Source: Aradus depressus | Taxonomy: Eukaryota > Arthropoda > Insecta > Hemiptera > Aradidae | DNA: 64,000 nucleotides | Assembly (NCBI GenBank): GCA_963662175.1 | Contig: OY759214.1 | Location: forward strand, 5,146,001 to 5,210,000 | Direction of reading: 5' to 3' | Shown: piece after piece, positions 28,001 to 38,706 of the stretch | Position numbering within the stretch: position 1 is the first letter of the stretch | Layout of the letters: each line of letters opens with the position of its first letter | The notes under the pieces: model-generated | Database searches by the model: none | What the model saw: the letters and a program-made list of their open reading frames with translations, nothing else | What the model was told of the DNA's origin: nothing | Made by a program: the position numbers and the translations under genes

Positions 28001-30240
28001 AACTCTTGTCGTCGTATTGGTAACATAAGAGATCCGTTAAATAAGTTGATTTGGGTCGGTGAGATTCGAACCTCTGGTCCTCGTGTTGGTAACATAAGAG
28101 ATCCGTTAAATAAGTTAATTTGGTTCGGTGAGATTCGAACCTCTGGTCCTCGTGTTGGTAACATAAGAGATCCGTTAAATAAGTTAATTTGGGTCGGTGA
28201 GATTCGAACCTCTGGTCCTCGTGTTGGTAACATAAGAGATCCGTTAAATAAGTTGATTTGGGTCGGTGAGATTCGAACCTCTGGTCCTCGTGTTGGTAAC
28301 ATAAGAGATCCGTTAAATAAGTTAATTTGGGTCGGTGAGATTCGAACCTCTGGTCCTCGTGTTGGTAACATGAGAGATCCGTTAAATAAGTTAATTTGGC
28401 TCGGTGGGATTCGAACCTCTGGTCCTCGTGTTGGTAACATAAGAGATCCGTTAAATAAGTTGATTTGGGTCGGTGAGATTCGAACCTCTGGTCCTCGTGT
28501 TGGTAACATAAGAGATCCGTTAAATAAGTTGATTTGGGTCGGTGAGATTCGAACCTCTGGTCCTCGTGTTGGTAACTTAAGAGATCCGTTAAATAATTTA
28601 ATTTGGCTCGGTGGGATTCGAACCTCTGGTCCTCGTGTTGGTAACATAAGAGATCCGTTAAATAAGTTGAATTGGGTCGGTGAGATTCGAACCTCTGGTC
28701 CTCGTGTTGGTAACATAAGAGATCCGTTAAAAAAGTTGATTTGGGTCGGAGAGATTCGAACGTCTGGTCCTCGTGTTGGTAACATAAGAGATCCGTTAAA
28801 TAAGTTGATTTGGGTCGGTGAGATTCGAACCTCTGGTCCTCGTGTTGGTAACATAAGAGATCCGTTAAATAAGTTGATTTGGGTCGGTGAGATTCGAACC
28901 TCTGGTCCTCGTGTTGGTAACATAAGAGATCCGTTAAATAAGTTGATTTGGGTTGGTGAGATTCGAACCTCTGGTCCTCGTGTTGGTAACATAAGAGATC
29001 CGTTAAATAAGTTAATTTGGGTCGGTGAGATTCGAACCTCTGGTCCTCGTGTTGGTAACATAAGAGATCCGTTAAATAAGTTGATTTGGGTCGGTGAGAT
29101 TCGAACCTCTGGTCCTCGTGTTGGTAACATAAGAGATCCGTTAAATAAGTTGATTTGGGTCGGTGAGATTTGAACCTCTGGTCCTCGTGTTGGTATCATT
29201 ATTGATCCGTTAAATAAGTTGATTTGGGTCGGTGAGATTCGAACCTCTGGTCCTCGTGTTGGTAACATAAGAGATCCGTTAAATAAGTTGATTTGGGTCG
29301 GTGAGATTCGAACCTCTGGTCCTCGTGTTGGTAACACAAGAGATCCGTTAAATAAGTTGATTTGGGTCGGTGAGATTCGAACCTCTGGTCCTCGTGTTGG
29401 TAACATAAGAGATCCGTTAAATAAATTGATTTGGGTCGGTGAGATTCGAAACTCTGGTCCTCGTGTTGGTAACATAAGAGATCCGTTAAATAAGTTAATT
29501 TGGTTCGGTGAGATTCGAACCTCTGGTCCTCGTGTTGGTAACATAAGAGATCCGTTAAATAAGTTAATTTGGGTCGGTGAGATTCGATCCTCTGGTCCTC
29601 GTGTTGGTAACATAAGAGATCCGTTAAATAAGTTGATTTGGGTCGGTGAGATTCGAACCTCTGGTCCTCGTGTTGGTAACATAAGAGATCCGTTAAATAA
29701 GTTAATTTGGGTCGGTGAGATTCGAACCTCTGGTCCTCGTGTTGGTAACATGAGAGATCCGTTAAATAAGTTAATTTGGCTCGGTGGGATTCGAACCTCT
29801 GGTCCTCGTGTTGGTAACATAAGAGATCCGTTAAATAAGTTGATTTGGGTCGGTGAGATTCGAACCTCTGGTCCTCGTGTTGGTAACATAAGAGATCCGT
29901 TAAATAAGTTGATTTGGGTCGGTGAGATTCGAACCTCTGGTCCTCGTGTTGGTAACTTAAGAGATCCGTTAAATAATTTAATTTGGCTCGGTGGGATTCG
30001 AACCTCTGGTCCTCGTGTTGGTAACATAAGAGATCCGTTAAATAAGTTGAATTGGGTCGGTGAGATTCGAACCTCTGGGCCTCGTGTTGGTAACATAAGA
30101 GATCCGTTAAAAAAGTTGATTTGGGTCGGAGAGATTCGAACGTCTGGTCCTCGTGTTGGTAACATAAGAGATCCGTTAAATAAGTTGATTTGGGTCGGTG
30201 AGATTCGAACCTCTGGTCCTCGTGTTGGTAACATAAGAGA
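22080..30240. repeat. 3,174-bp (46-unit) higher-order repeats with 21-, 25- and 36-unit substructure
   Basis: The 'attattgatcc' variant falls at about 22,089, 24,573, 26,022, 27,747 and 29,196. The intervals are 2,484, 1,449, 1,725 and 1,449 bp (36, 21, 25 and 21 units). The further variant 'tatcattattg' is found only at the third and fifth positions, so the true repeat is 3,174 bp (46 units) present nearly twice. This is the largest periodicity seen and probably a recent amplification. Confidence 0.87.
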
Positions 30241-30939
30241 TCCGTTAAATAAGTTGATTTGGGTCGGTGAGATTCGAACCTTTAGTCCTCGTGTTGGTAA
30301 CATAAGAGATCCGTTAAATAAGTTGATTTGGGTCGGTGAGATTCGAACCTCTGGTCCTCGTGTTGGTAACATAAGAGATCCGTTAAATAAGTTGATTTGG
30401 GTCGGTGAGATTCGAACCTCTGGTCCTCGTGTTGGTAACATAAGAGATCCGTTAAATAAATTGATTTGGGTCGGTGAGATTCGAAACTCTGGTCGTCGTA
30501 TTGGTAACATAAGAGATCCGTTAAATATGTTGATTTGGGTCGGTGAGATTCGAACCTCTGGTCCTCGTGTTGGTAACATAAGAGATCCGTTAAATAAGTT
30601 AATTTGGTTCGGTGAGATTCGAACCTCTGGTCCTCGTGTTGGTAACATAAGAGATCCGTTAAATAAGTTAATTTGGGTCGGTGAGATTCGAACCTCTGGT
30701 CCTCGTGTTGGTAACATAAGAGATCCGTTAAATAAGTTGATTTGGGTCGGTGAGATTCGAACCTCTGGTCCTCGTGTTGGTAACATAAGAGATCCGTTAA
30801 ATAAGTTAATTTGGGTCGGTGAGATTCGAACCTCTGGTCCTCGTGTTGGTAACATAAGAGATCCGTTAAATAAGTTAATTTGGCTCGGTGGGATTCGAAC
30901 CTCTGGTCCTCGTGTTGGTAACATAAGAGATCCGCTAAA

Positions 30940-32540
30940 TAAGTTAATTTGGCTCGGTGGGATTCGAACCTCTGGTCCTCGTGTTGATAACATAAGTGAT
31001 CCGTTAAATAAGTTGATTTGGGTCGGTGAGATTCGAACCTCTGGTCCTCGTGTTGGTAACATAAGAGATCCGTTAAATAAGTTTATTTGGCTCGGTGGGA
31101 TTCGAACCTCTGGTCCTCGTGTTGGTAACATAAGAGATCCGTTAAATAAGTTGATTTGGGTCAGTGGGATTCGAACCTCTGGTCCTCGTGTTGGTAACAT
31201 AAGAGATCCGTTAAATAAATTGATTTGGGTCGGTGAGATTCGAAACTCTGGTCGTCGTAATGGTAACATAAGAGATCCGTTAAATAAGTTGATTTGGGTC
31301 GGTGATTTTCGAACCTCTGGTCCTCGTGTTGGTAACATAAGAGATCCGTTAAATAAGTTGTTTTGGGTCGGTGAGATTCGAACCTCTGGTCCTCGTGTTG
31401 GTAACATAAGAGATCCGTTAAATAAGTTGAATTGGGTCGGTGAGATTCGAACCTCTGGTCCTCGTGTTGGTAACATAAGAGATCCGTTAAATAAGTTAAT
31501 TTGGCTCGGTGGGATTCGAACCTCTGGTCCTCGTGTTGGTAACATAAGAGATCCGTTAAATAAGTTAATTTGGCTCGGTGGGATTCGAACCTCTGGTCCT
31601 CGTGTTGATAACATAAGTGATCCGTTAAATAAGTTGATTTGGGTCGGTGAGATTCGAACCTCTGGTCCTCGTGTTGGTAACATAAGAGATCCGTTAAATA
31701 AGTTAATTTGGCTCGGTGGGATTCGAACCTCTGGTCCTCGTGTTGGTAACATAAGAGATCCGTTAAATAAGTTGAATTGGGTCGGTGAGATTCGAACCTC
31801 TGGTCCTCGTGTTGGTAACATAAGAGATCCGTTAAATAAGTTAATTTGGGTCGGTGAGATTCGAACCTCTGGTCCTCGTGTTGGTAACATAAGAGATCCG
31901 TTAAATAAGTTAATTTGGGTCGGTGAGATTCGAACCTCTGGTCCTCGTGTTGGTAACATAAGAGATCCGTTAAATAAGTTAATTTGGCTCGGTGGGATTC
32001 GAACCTCTGGTCCTCGTGTTGGTAACATAAGAGATCCGTTAAATAAGTTAATTTGGCTCGGTGGGATTCGAACCTCTGGTCCTCGTGTTGATAACATAAG
32101 TGATCCGTTAAATAAGTTGATTTGGGTCGGTGAGATTCGAACCTCTGGTCCTCGTGTTGGTAACATAAGAGATCCGTTAAATAAGTTAATTTGGCTCGGT
32201 GGGATTCGAACCTCTGGTCCTCGTGTTGGTAACATAAGAGATCCGTTAAATAAGTTGATTTGGGTCAGTGGGATTCGAACCTCTGGTCCTCGTGTTGGTA
32301 ACATAAGAGATCCGTTAAATAAATTGATTTGGGTCGGTGAGATTCGAAACTCTGGTCGTCGTAATGGTAACATAAGAGATCCGTTAAATAAGTTGATTTG
32401 GGTCGGTGATTTTCGAACCTCTGGTCCTCGTGTTGGTAACATAAGAGATCCGTTAAATAAGTTGTTTTGGGTCGGTGAGATTCGAACCTCTGGTCCTCGT
32501 GTTGGTAACATAAGAGATCCGTTAAATAAGTTGATTTGGG
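30940..32540. repeat. 16-unit (1,104-bp) higher-order repeat in the satellite
   Basis: The private variant 'gtcgtcgtaatgg' is found at 31,251 and 32,355, 1,104 bp or 16 units apart, with the same order of neighbouring variants ('gttgataacataagtg', 'gggtcagtggg'). Confidence 0.8.
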
Positions 32541-33169
32541 TCGGTGAGATTCGAATCTCTGGTCCTCGTGTTGGTAACATAAGAGATCCGTTAAATAAGT
32601 TAATTTGGCTCGGTGGGATTCGAACCTCTGGTCCTCGTGTTGGTAACATAAGAGATCCGTTAAATAAGTTGATTTGGGTCGGTGAGATTCGAACCTCTGG
32701 TCCTCGTGTTGTTAACATAAGAGATCCGTTAAATAAGTTGATTTGGGTCGGTGAGATTCGAACCTCTGGTCCTCGTGTTGGTAACATAAGAGATCCGTTA
32801 AATAAGTTGATTTGGGTCGGTGAGATTCGAACCTCTGGTCCTCGTGTTGGTAACATAAGAGATCTGTTAAATAAGTTAATTTGGCTCGGTGGGATTCGAA
32901 CCTCTGGTCCTCGTGTTGGTAACATAAGAGATCCGTTAAATAAGTTGATTTGTGTCGGTGAGATTCGAACCTCTGGTCCTCGTGTTGGTAACATAAGAGA
33001 TCCGTTAAATAAGTTGATTTGGGTCGGTGAGATTCGAACCTCTGGTCCTCGTGTTGGTAACATAAGAGATCTGTTAAATAAGTTAATTTGGCTCGGTGGG
33101 ATTCGAACCTCTGGTCCTCGTGTTGGTAACATAAGAGATCCGTTAAATAAGTTGAATTGGGTCGGTGAG

Positions 33170-34250
33170 ATTCGAACTTCTGGTCCTCGTGTTGGTAACA
33201 TAAGAGATCCGTTAAATAAGTTGATTTGGGTCGGAGAGATTCGAACGTCTGGTCCTCGTGTTGGTAACATAAGAGATCCGTTAAATAAGTTGATTTGGGT
33301 CGGTGAGATTCGAACCTCTGGTCCTCGTGTTGGTAACATAAGAGATCCGTTAAATAAGTTAATTTGGGTCGGTGAGATTCGAACCTCTGGTCCTCGTGTT
33401 GGTAACATAAGAGATCCGTTAAATAAGTTGATTTGGGTCGGTGAGATTCGAACCTCTGGTCCTCGTGTTGGTAACATAAGAGATCCGCTAAATAAGTTGA
33501 TTTGGGTCGGTGAGATTCGAACCTCTGGTCCTCGTGTTGGTAACATAAGAGGTCCGTTAAATAAGTTGATTTGGGTCGGTGAGATTCGAACCTCTGGTCC
33601 TCGTGTTGGTAACATAAGAGATCCGTTAAATAAGTTGATTTGGGTCGGTGAGATTCGAACTTCTGGTCCTCGTGTTGGTAACATAAGAGATCCGTTAAAT
33701 AAGTTGATTTGGGTCGGAGAGATTCGAACGTCTGGTCCTCGTGTTGGTAACATAAGAGATCCGTTAAATAAGTTGATTTGGGTCGGTGAGATTCGAACCT
33801 CTGGTCCTCGTGTTGGTAACATAAGAGATCCGTTAAATAAGTTAATTTGGGTCGGTGAGATTCGAACCTCTGGTCCTCGTGTTGGTAACATAAGAGATCC
33901 GTTAAATAAGTTGATTTGGGTCGGTGAGATTCGAACCTCTGGTCCTCGTGTTGGTAACATAAGAGATCCGTTAAATAAGTTGATTTGGGTCGGTGAGATT
34001 CGAACCTCTGGTCCTCGTGTTGGTAACATAAGAGGTCCGTTAAATAAGTTGATTTGGGTCGGTGAGATTCGAACCTCTGGTCCTCGTGTTGGTAACATAA
34101 GAGATCCGTTAAATAAGTTGATTTGGGTCGGTGAGATTCGAACCTCTGGTCCTCGTGTTGGTAACATAAGAGATCCGTTAAATAAGTTGATTTGGGTCGG
34201 TGAGATTCGAACCTCTGGTCCTCGTGTTGGTAACATAAGAGATCCGTTAA
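33170..34250. repeat. Seven-unit (483-bp) higher-order repeat at the right end of the satellite
   Basis: The marker 'ggagagattcgaacg' (33,233 and 33,716) and 'agaggtccg' (33,550 and 34,033) repeat 483 bp apart, equal to seven units. This is the last higher-order block before the array ends. Confidence 0.78.
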
Positions 34251-34582
34251 ATAAGTTAATTTGGGTCGGTGAGATTCGAACCTCCGGTCCTCGTGTTGGT
34301 AACATAAGAGATCCGTTAAATAAGTTGATTTGGGTCGGTGAGATTCGAACCTCTGGTCCTCGTGTTGGTAACATAAGAGATCCGTTAAATAAGTTGATTT
34401 GGGTCGGTGAGATTCGAACCTCTGGTCCTCGTGTTGGTAACATAAGAGATCCGTTAAATAAGTTAATTTGGGTCGGTGAGATTCGAACCTCTGGTCCTCG
34501 TGTTGGTAACATAAGAGATCCGGTTAAATAAGTTAATTTGGGTCGGTGGGATTCTCTACAAATGGGGTTGATTGCTACATGA

Positions 34583-34636
34583 TGTGCTCACAATTTCTCA
34601 GGTAATTGTGAGCACATACAATTACCTGAGAAATTG
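34583..34636. repeat. Two overlapping, mutually exclusive inverted repeats at the satellite edge
   Basis: A 12-bp perfect inverted repeat ('tgtgctcacaat' at 34,583-34,594 with its complement at 34,605-34,616) overlaps a 19-bp perfect inverted repeat (34,591-34,609 with 34,618-34,636). The right arm of the first and the left arm of the second share bases, so the strand could fold either hairpin but not both. The motif 'ttacctgagaaat' recurs near 40,310, tying this edge to the composite repeat family. Confidence 0.8.
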
Positions 34637-36078
34637 AAAGAATGAAGAATTTCTATAATTTAATCATTTAAGAAATTAGAAAATTCAAAAAGTAAATAAA
34701 TAAAATAAAGAACATTTGTTTTTTAAATATGTTTGAAAAATAAAAGAGGAGTTGAAAATTTGTTATTGAAGTGCCCGAGACTTGAGATGAGATGATATGT
34801 AGTGTAAACAATCGTCGCCATAGCAACAAGGGACTATAGAACATTTTCGTTTTAAGAACTTAAAGTTAAGAAAAAGAAGAAGACTAACATGACATCAGGA
34901 AGGATTTTAAGCACCAAATAAAGAAATTAGAGCCAACAAATAAACAGTAAAAGCACCAAGAACCAAATTTGAAGAATGAAGAGAAGGAGAAGACATCTTA
35001 TAACATCAAGGCTTAGAGTGAAAGCGTTTTGACATCAAGAATAACTTAAAAACTGAAGGATGAAAAATAAAGAAGACATCACAAATAAAGGAAATTTTAT
35101 AAGCTTGAAGAGGAAAGCAACAGAAACACTAAGTTTATTCAGTATATAGATAAATTTTACAACGCAAATGAAGAAAGTACGAGGCAACAGAAGACGGGCA
35201 CTTTTCATAATTAATTTTTGCAACTTTACATGAATCGAACAGGAACCAAATTTATTGAAAAGATAAAATAGAGATCCAAGAACAAAACAAGACCAAGAGG
35301 CAGCAAAGTAATACAAAAAAAGAGGAGAAATAAAATAAATAAAAACAAAAATCTATAAGAAGAAAACTGGTCTGTAGGCTCCTTTGAAAATTTCCAACAA
35401 AGGGCCAATAATTATTTGAAGAAGATTGAAAAGAAAAAATATGTAAAATTACTGATTTAACGAAATATAGAAGATGCAAAATTGCCCATCCAACATTAGT
35501 TCCAATTTTTCCCGCCTAGCGTGATACAGACCAAAAGTGTATATTTCCATGTGTATAAGTCCAATTTAAGAAAAATAAAAGTTAAAATTAAAAAGTAAGT
35601 TCATAGAAAATTTAAATAGTATATAAGAAAACAAAAGCAAAGGAAGAAAGAATAGAAAACGTTCAAAACATTTCCACATTTATGTAAGCCAGCCGCTCTA
35701 GAAGGCAAAAATCAGTCATCCTCCAGGCTTCGAATTGGTCAAACCTGTGTTACGAAGTCTCTTCTTTAAAGTTATAATTACTGTAAAAAGTGAGAAAAGT
35801 GGATTCAAAATGTAGAGTGACAGTGAAAGAGTGTGTAAAATGGTGGAAGATGTAAATTTTTGTTCCATATTCACATGTAAATAGTGTTAATTTGTAAAGT
35901 AGTCCCATGGCGCCATGTAAGTAATAACATTCCGATAAAATAGTTTTGAATACAATTTTTTTTCATTTTGTATAAATCAATTACCATTTTTTAATTTTTT
36001 TTGTTGTTCCCTCAATCTTTTTTAAATAAATTTAAGAATTCGAGATTTATAGTGATCCACGGACTCATGCCAAGGAGT

Positions 36079-36160
36079 GTAGGTACCAATGCGCGGGACA
36101 TCTAAGTTTTTATTTCAATAATATTAAAATCGGGTAACCTTTTGATTCATTGGTACCTAC
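36079..36160. repeat. 13-bp perfect inverted repeat
   Basis: 'gtaggtaccaatg' at 36,079-36,091 is matched by its exact reverse complement at 36,148-36,160, with a 56-nt spacer. It may be the end of a small decayed element; no target duplication was recognised. Confidence 0.55.
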
Positions 36161-36490
36161 GCAAGTAGAGTAGCTTCACATTTTTTATTGAGTTATTTAT
36201 ACTAAGTGTTCTTGGAGCTTCACTCAATATAATTAATAAAGTGTCTTTCAATATTACTAATGATTTCTTTTATGTTTTTTTTACGTAAATCATTTAGTTA
36301 AATTTGTTGGTGATTATTTTTTTAGTAAATTCTTTAGATTCATTTTTTAGTAAATTAATTTCACGACAATTTTATCTTAAATATTTAAATTTTGTTGAGT
36401 AATATTATTTTTTTATTAGAATCATTTAATTATTTTTAAATTATTATTTAGTAAATATTAGCAACAGTTTTTATATATATAAAATATTTA

Positions 36491-36945
36491 CTTCACCTTG
36501 ACACAGAACATGACATTTACCCATATACAGGGTCCAATTCTGCGTCTAGACCTGGGTAACTTCACCTTGGCACAGAACATGACATTTACCCATATACAGG
36601 GTGCAATTCTGCGTCTAGACCTGGGTAACTTCACCTTGGCACAGAACATGACATTTACCCATATACAGGGTCCACTTCTGCTTCAAGACCTGGGTAACTT
36701 CACCTGGGCACAGAACATGACATTTACCCATATACAGGGTCCACTTCTGCTTCAAGACCTGGGTAACTTCACCTTGGCACAGAACATGACATTTACCCAT
36801 ATACAGGGTCCACTTCTGCTTCAAGACCTGAGTAACTTCACCTTGGCACAGAACATGACATTTACCCATCTACAGGGTCCACTTCTGCTTCAAGATCTGG
36901 GTAACTTCACCTTGGCACAGAACATGACATTTACCTCTACTGAAC
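36491..36945. repeat. Second 69-bp minisatellite, about 6.5 copies, unrelated to the large array
   Basis: Copies start at 36,491, 36,560, 36,629, 36,698, 36,767, 36,836 and 36,905, each with 'cttcacc' followed by 'cacagaacatgacattta'. The last copy runs into non-repeated sequence. Both strands stay open because the unit is 23 codons long; I do not regard this as coding. A single copy of the unit is present in the second composite repeat near 37,890. Confidence 0.9.
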
Positions 36946-37228
36946 TGCCAAAATGCACTCTTGTCCCAGGGCGCCGCATCACGAAAAACAAGGGACATAT
37001 TAGTATATGCCTTCTCCTGGAAATTTACTAATTTCATTTTCTTTTTTTTCAGGAAGCGACTTCGAGTTCGTTTTGGGCAAGTTCTGTTATTTTTCTCTAA
37101 ATAAAGGAAGCCTAGAGTATTGTCTCCAGATAATATCAGATTTATGTGCAGTCACAGGAAATAAAACATTAATTGAAATTGAAGTTTCTCATTCCTAGTA
37201 TCCTCCCAGCCAGCTCTTTCTCTAAAGC

Positions 37229-37680
37229 CTTGGGCAATGGGAAGCTTGGCGTTTTGGTCAGTGGTAAGATGGGCGCAGGTAACCTCAGGTGGATCAGAGC
37301 TCAGTGGTTAGATTGGCTACAGATCTACCTTGGGCGATGGGAAGCTTGGCGTATTGGTCAGTGGTAAGAGATGGGCGCAGGTAACCTCAGGTGGATCAGA
37401 GCTCAGTGGTTAGATTGGCTACAGATCTACCTTGGGCAATGGGAAGCTTGGCGTTTTGGTCAGTGGTAAGATGGGCGCAGGTAACCTCAGGTGGATCAGA
37501 GCTCAGTGGTTAGATTGGCTACAGATCTACCTTGGGCGATGGGAAGCTTGGTGTATTGGTCAGTGGTAAGAGATGGGCGCAGGTCACTTCAAGTAAATCT
37601 AAACACAGTAATAAGGTGGGCGCAGGTAAACTCAGGTAGATCGGAGCCCAATGATGAGATGAGTGCAGGTAATCTGCGAA
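37229..37680. repeat. 100-bp tandem repeats, alternating two subtypes
   Basis: Units beginning 'cttgggc(a/g)atgggaagctt' start at 37,229, 37,329, 37,431 and 37,531. Copies 1 and 3 ('gttttggtcagtggtaagatg') differ from copies 2 and 4 ('gtattggtcagtggtaagagatg'), so the repeat grew as a dimer of about 202 bp. More degenerate copies follow to about 37,680. Confidence 0.85.
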
Positions 37681-38052
37681 TATCTGAGAAATGGAAAGTA
37701 TAACCTACAGTACTACCTGTGGCACGTATACCTGACCTGGTAGTGGACCCTAACGTTCTTAATTCTGTTAGATATAAAGAGGGAAACTTTTGTAAGGAGC
37801 TTATTGAGAATTATACAGTACTACCTGTATCTGGCCTTGTAGTTAATAATAACGTTAATCTACAGTGTCCACTTCAGCGTCAAGACTAACTCCACCTTGG
37901 CACAGAACATGACATTTATCTCTACTGGGCTGCCAAAATGCACTCTTGCCCCGGTGCGGCGCATCACGAAAAACAAGGGACATATACTGCTGAACACTCG
38001 AAGTGGAACACATAAAAATTCGATAGTATACTTCGTTTTTTGTCATTTTATC

Positions 38053-38706
38053 GAAGCTTGAACCAAGGTGAGCGTTCATATGTTGTAACACGAGGCCTCT
38101 TGAGTGAGAAAACAAAAAAAAATTGGGAAAATTCTACCTTTGTATCTTAGCAGTGTGAAAGATTGTAAGTGGGTATACTTTTACCTTGTTGTTATTTACC
38201 GGATCAGTCATATTGTATCATGGAATTTCTTATCTTTTGAACAGTCTAATGTTTTCATCAGTGGATTAACAGTTTCTGAGTTGTTCTGACCAGTGAATCT
38301 GTTCAAAATGAACCGTTTAGGTTACGAATCCCTTAATCAGGCGATGGGAATGTTAAACATCGGTGAATCCATGCGTGCAGAAGCTTGAACCAAGGTGAGC
38401 GTTCATATGTTGTAACACGAGGCCTCTTGAGTGAGAAAACAAAAAAAAATGGGAAAATTCTATCTTTGTATCTTAGCAGTGTGAAAGATTGTAAGTGCGT
38501 ATACTTTTACCTTGTTGTTATTTACCGGATAAGTCATATTGTATCATGGGATTTCTTATCTTTTGAACAGTCTAATGTTTTCATCAGTGGATTAACAGTT
38601 TCTGAGTTGTTCTGACCAGTGAATCTGTTCAAAATGAACCGTTTAGGTTACGAATCCCTTAATCAGGCGATGGGAATGTTAATCATCGGTGAATCCATGC
38701 GTGCAG
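38053..38706. repeat. 327-bp tandem duplication inside the Tc1 element
   Basis: 38,053-38,379 and 38,380-38,706 are near-identical, differing by a few substitutions and one base in an A-run. The duplicated segment covers the 5' leader and the first roughly 24 transposase codons. The upstream ATG (38,308) therefore opens a short frame that stops soon after the junction, while the downstream ATG (38,634) leads into the transposase. Confidence 0.92.

Larger units (their letters stand above)
1..34554. repeat. 69-bp satellite array, about 500 units, with minus-strand B-box motif in each unit
   Basis: Head-to-tail units of 69 bp run from the window edge to 34,554, where the last unit breaks off at 'ggtgggattc' and unique AT-rich DNA begins. 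The unit is about 43% GC, holds four CpGs and differs between copies by a few substitutions. Recurrent variants include 'gtgattttcg', 'ctcggtggg', 'ggagagattcgaacg' and 'gtcgtcgtattgg'. On the minus strand each unit reads GGTTCGAATCT or, in the 'ctcggtggg' variants, GGTTCGAATCC, which matches the tRNA B-box consensus GGTTCGANTCC. No convincing A box is visible. Since 69 is a multiple of 3, stop-free frames continue for thousands of codons on both strands; these are a by-product of the periodicity. The left end lies outside the window. Confidence 0.97.
34555..36490. other. AT-rich DNA without a recognised gene
   Basis: From about 34,860 to 35,360 the + strand is strongly purine-biased. Small open frames here are short and composition-driven. 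Apart from the two inverted repeats listed separately I see no coding, RNA or mobile-element signature. Confidence 0.6.
36491..37860. repeat. Composite repeat, copy 1 (carries the empty Tc1 site)
   Basis: Order of parts: expanded 69-bp repeats, a single-copy core (36,935-37,228, with 'ctgccaaaatgcactcttg' and a pyrimidine tract ending in 'cag'), four or more 100-bp repeats, then one to two degenerate copies of a 110-bp repeat. The same order recurs in copy 2. At 36,985-37,000 it reads 'gggacatattagtat' uninterrupted, which is the pre-insertion form of the site holding the Tc1 element in copy 2. Confidence 0.85.

Noticed and set aside
14725..34512. A giant repetitive protein gene (6,595 codons) and the many similar frames in 1-34,554
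   Set aside because: The frames follow from a 69-bp period without stops, exist on both strands at once, and shift wherever a unit loses 1 or 8 bp. There is no splice, start or terminator context.
1..34554. CRISPR array
   Set aside because: Units are contiguous 69-bp satellite copies without unique spacers, in a eukaryotic context.
1..34554. A cluster of true tRNA genes
   Set aside because: Only the B box is tRNA-like; the T-stem pairs poorly and no A box, anticodon arm or acceptor stem is seen in the 69-bp unit.
35035..35479. Small hydrophobic membrane proteins on the minus strand
   Set aside because: The frames lie in a purine-rich stretch whose complement automatically encodes Phe, Leu and Ser runs; no promoter or splice context.
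36498..37031. A 177-codon repetitive protein over the second 69-bp repeat
   Set aside because: Both strands are open for the same periodic reason, and copy 2 of the composite repeat does not keep the frame.
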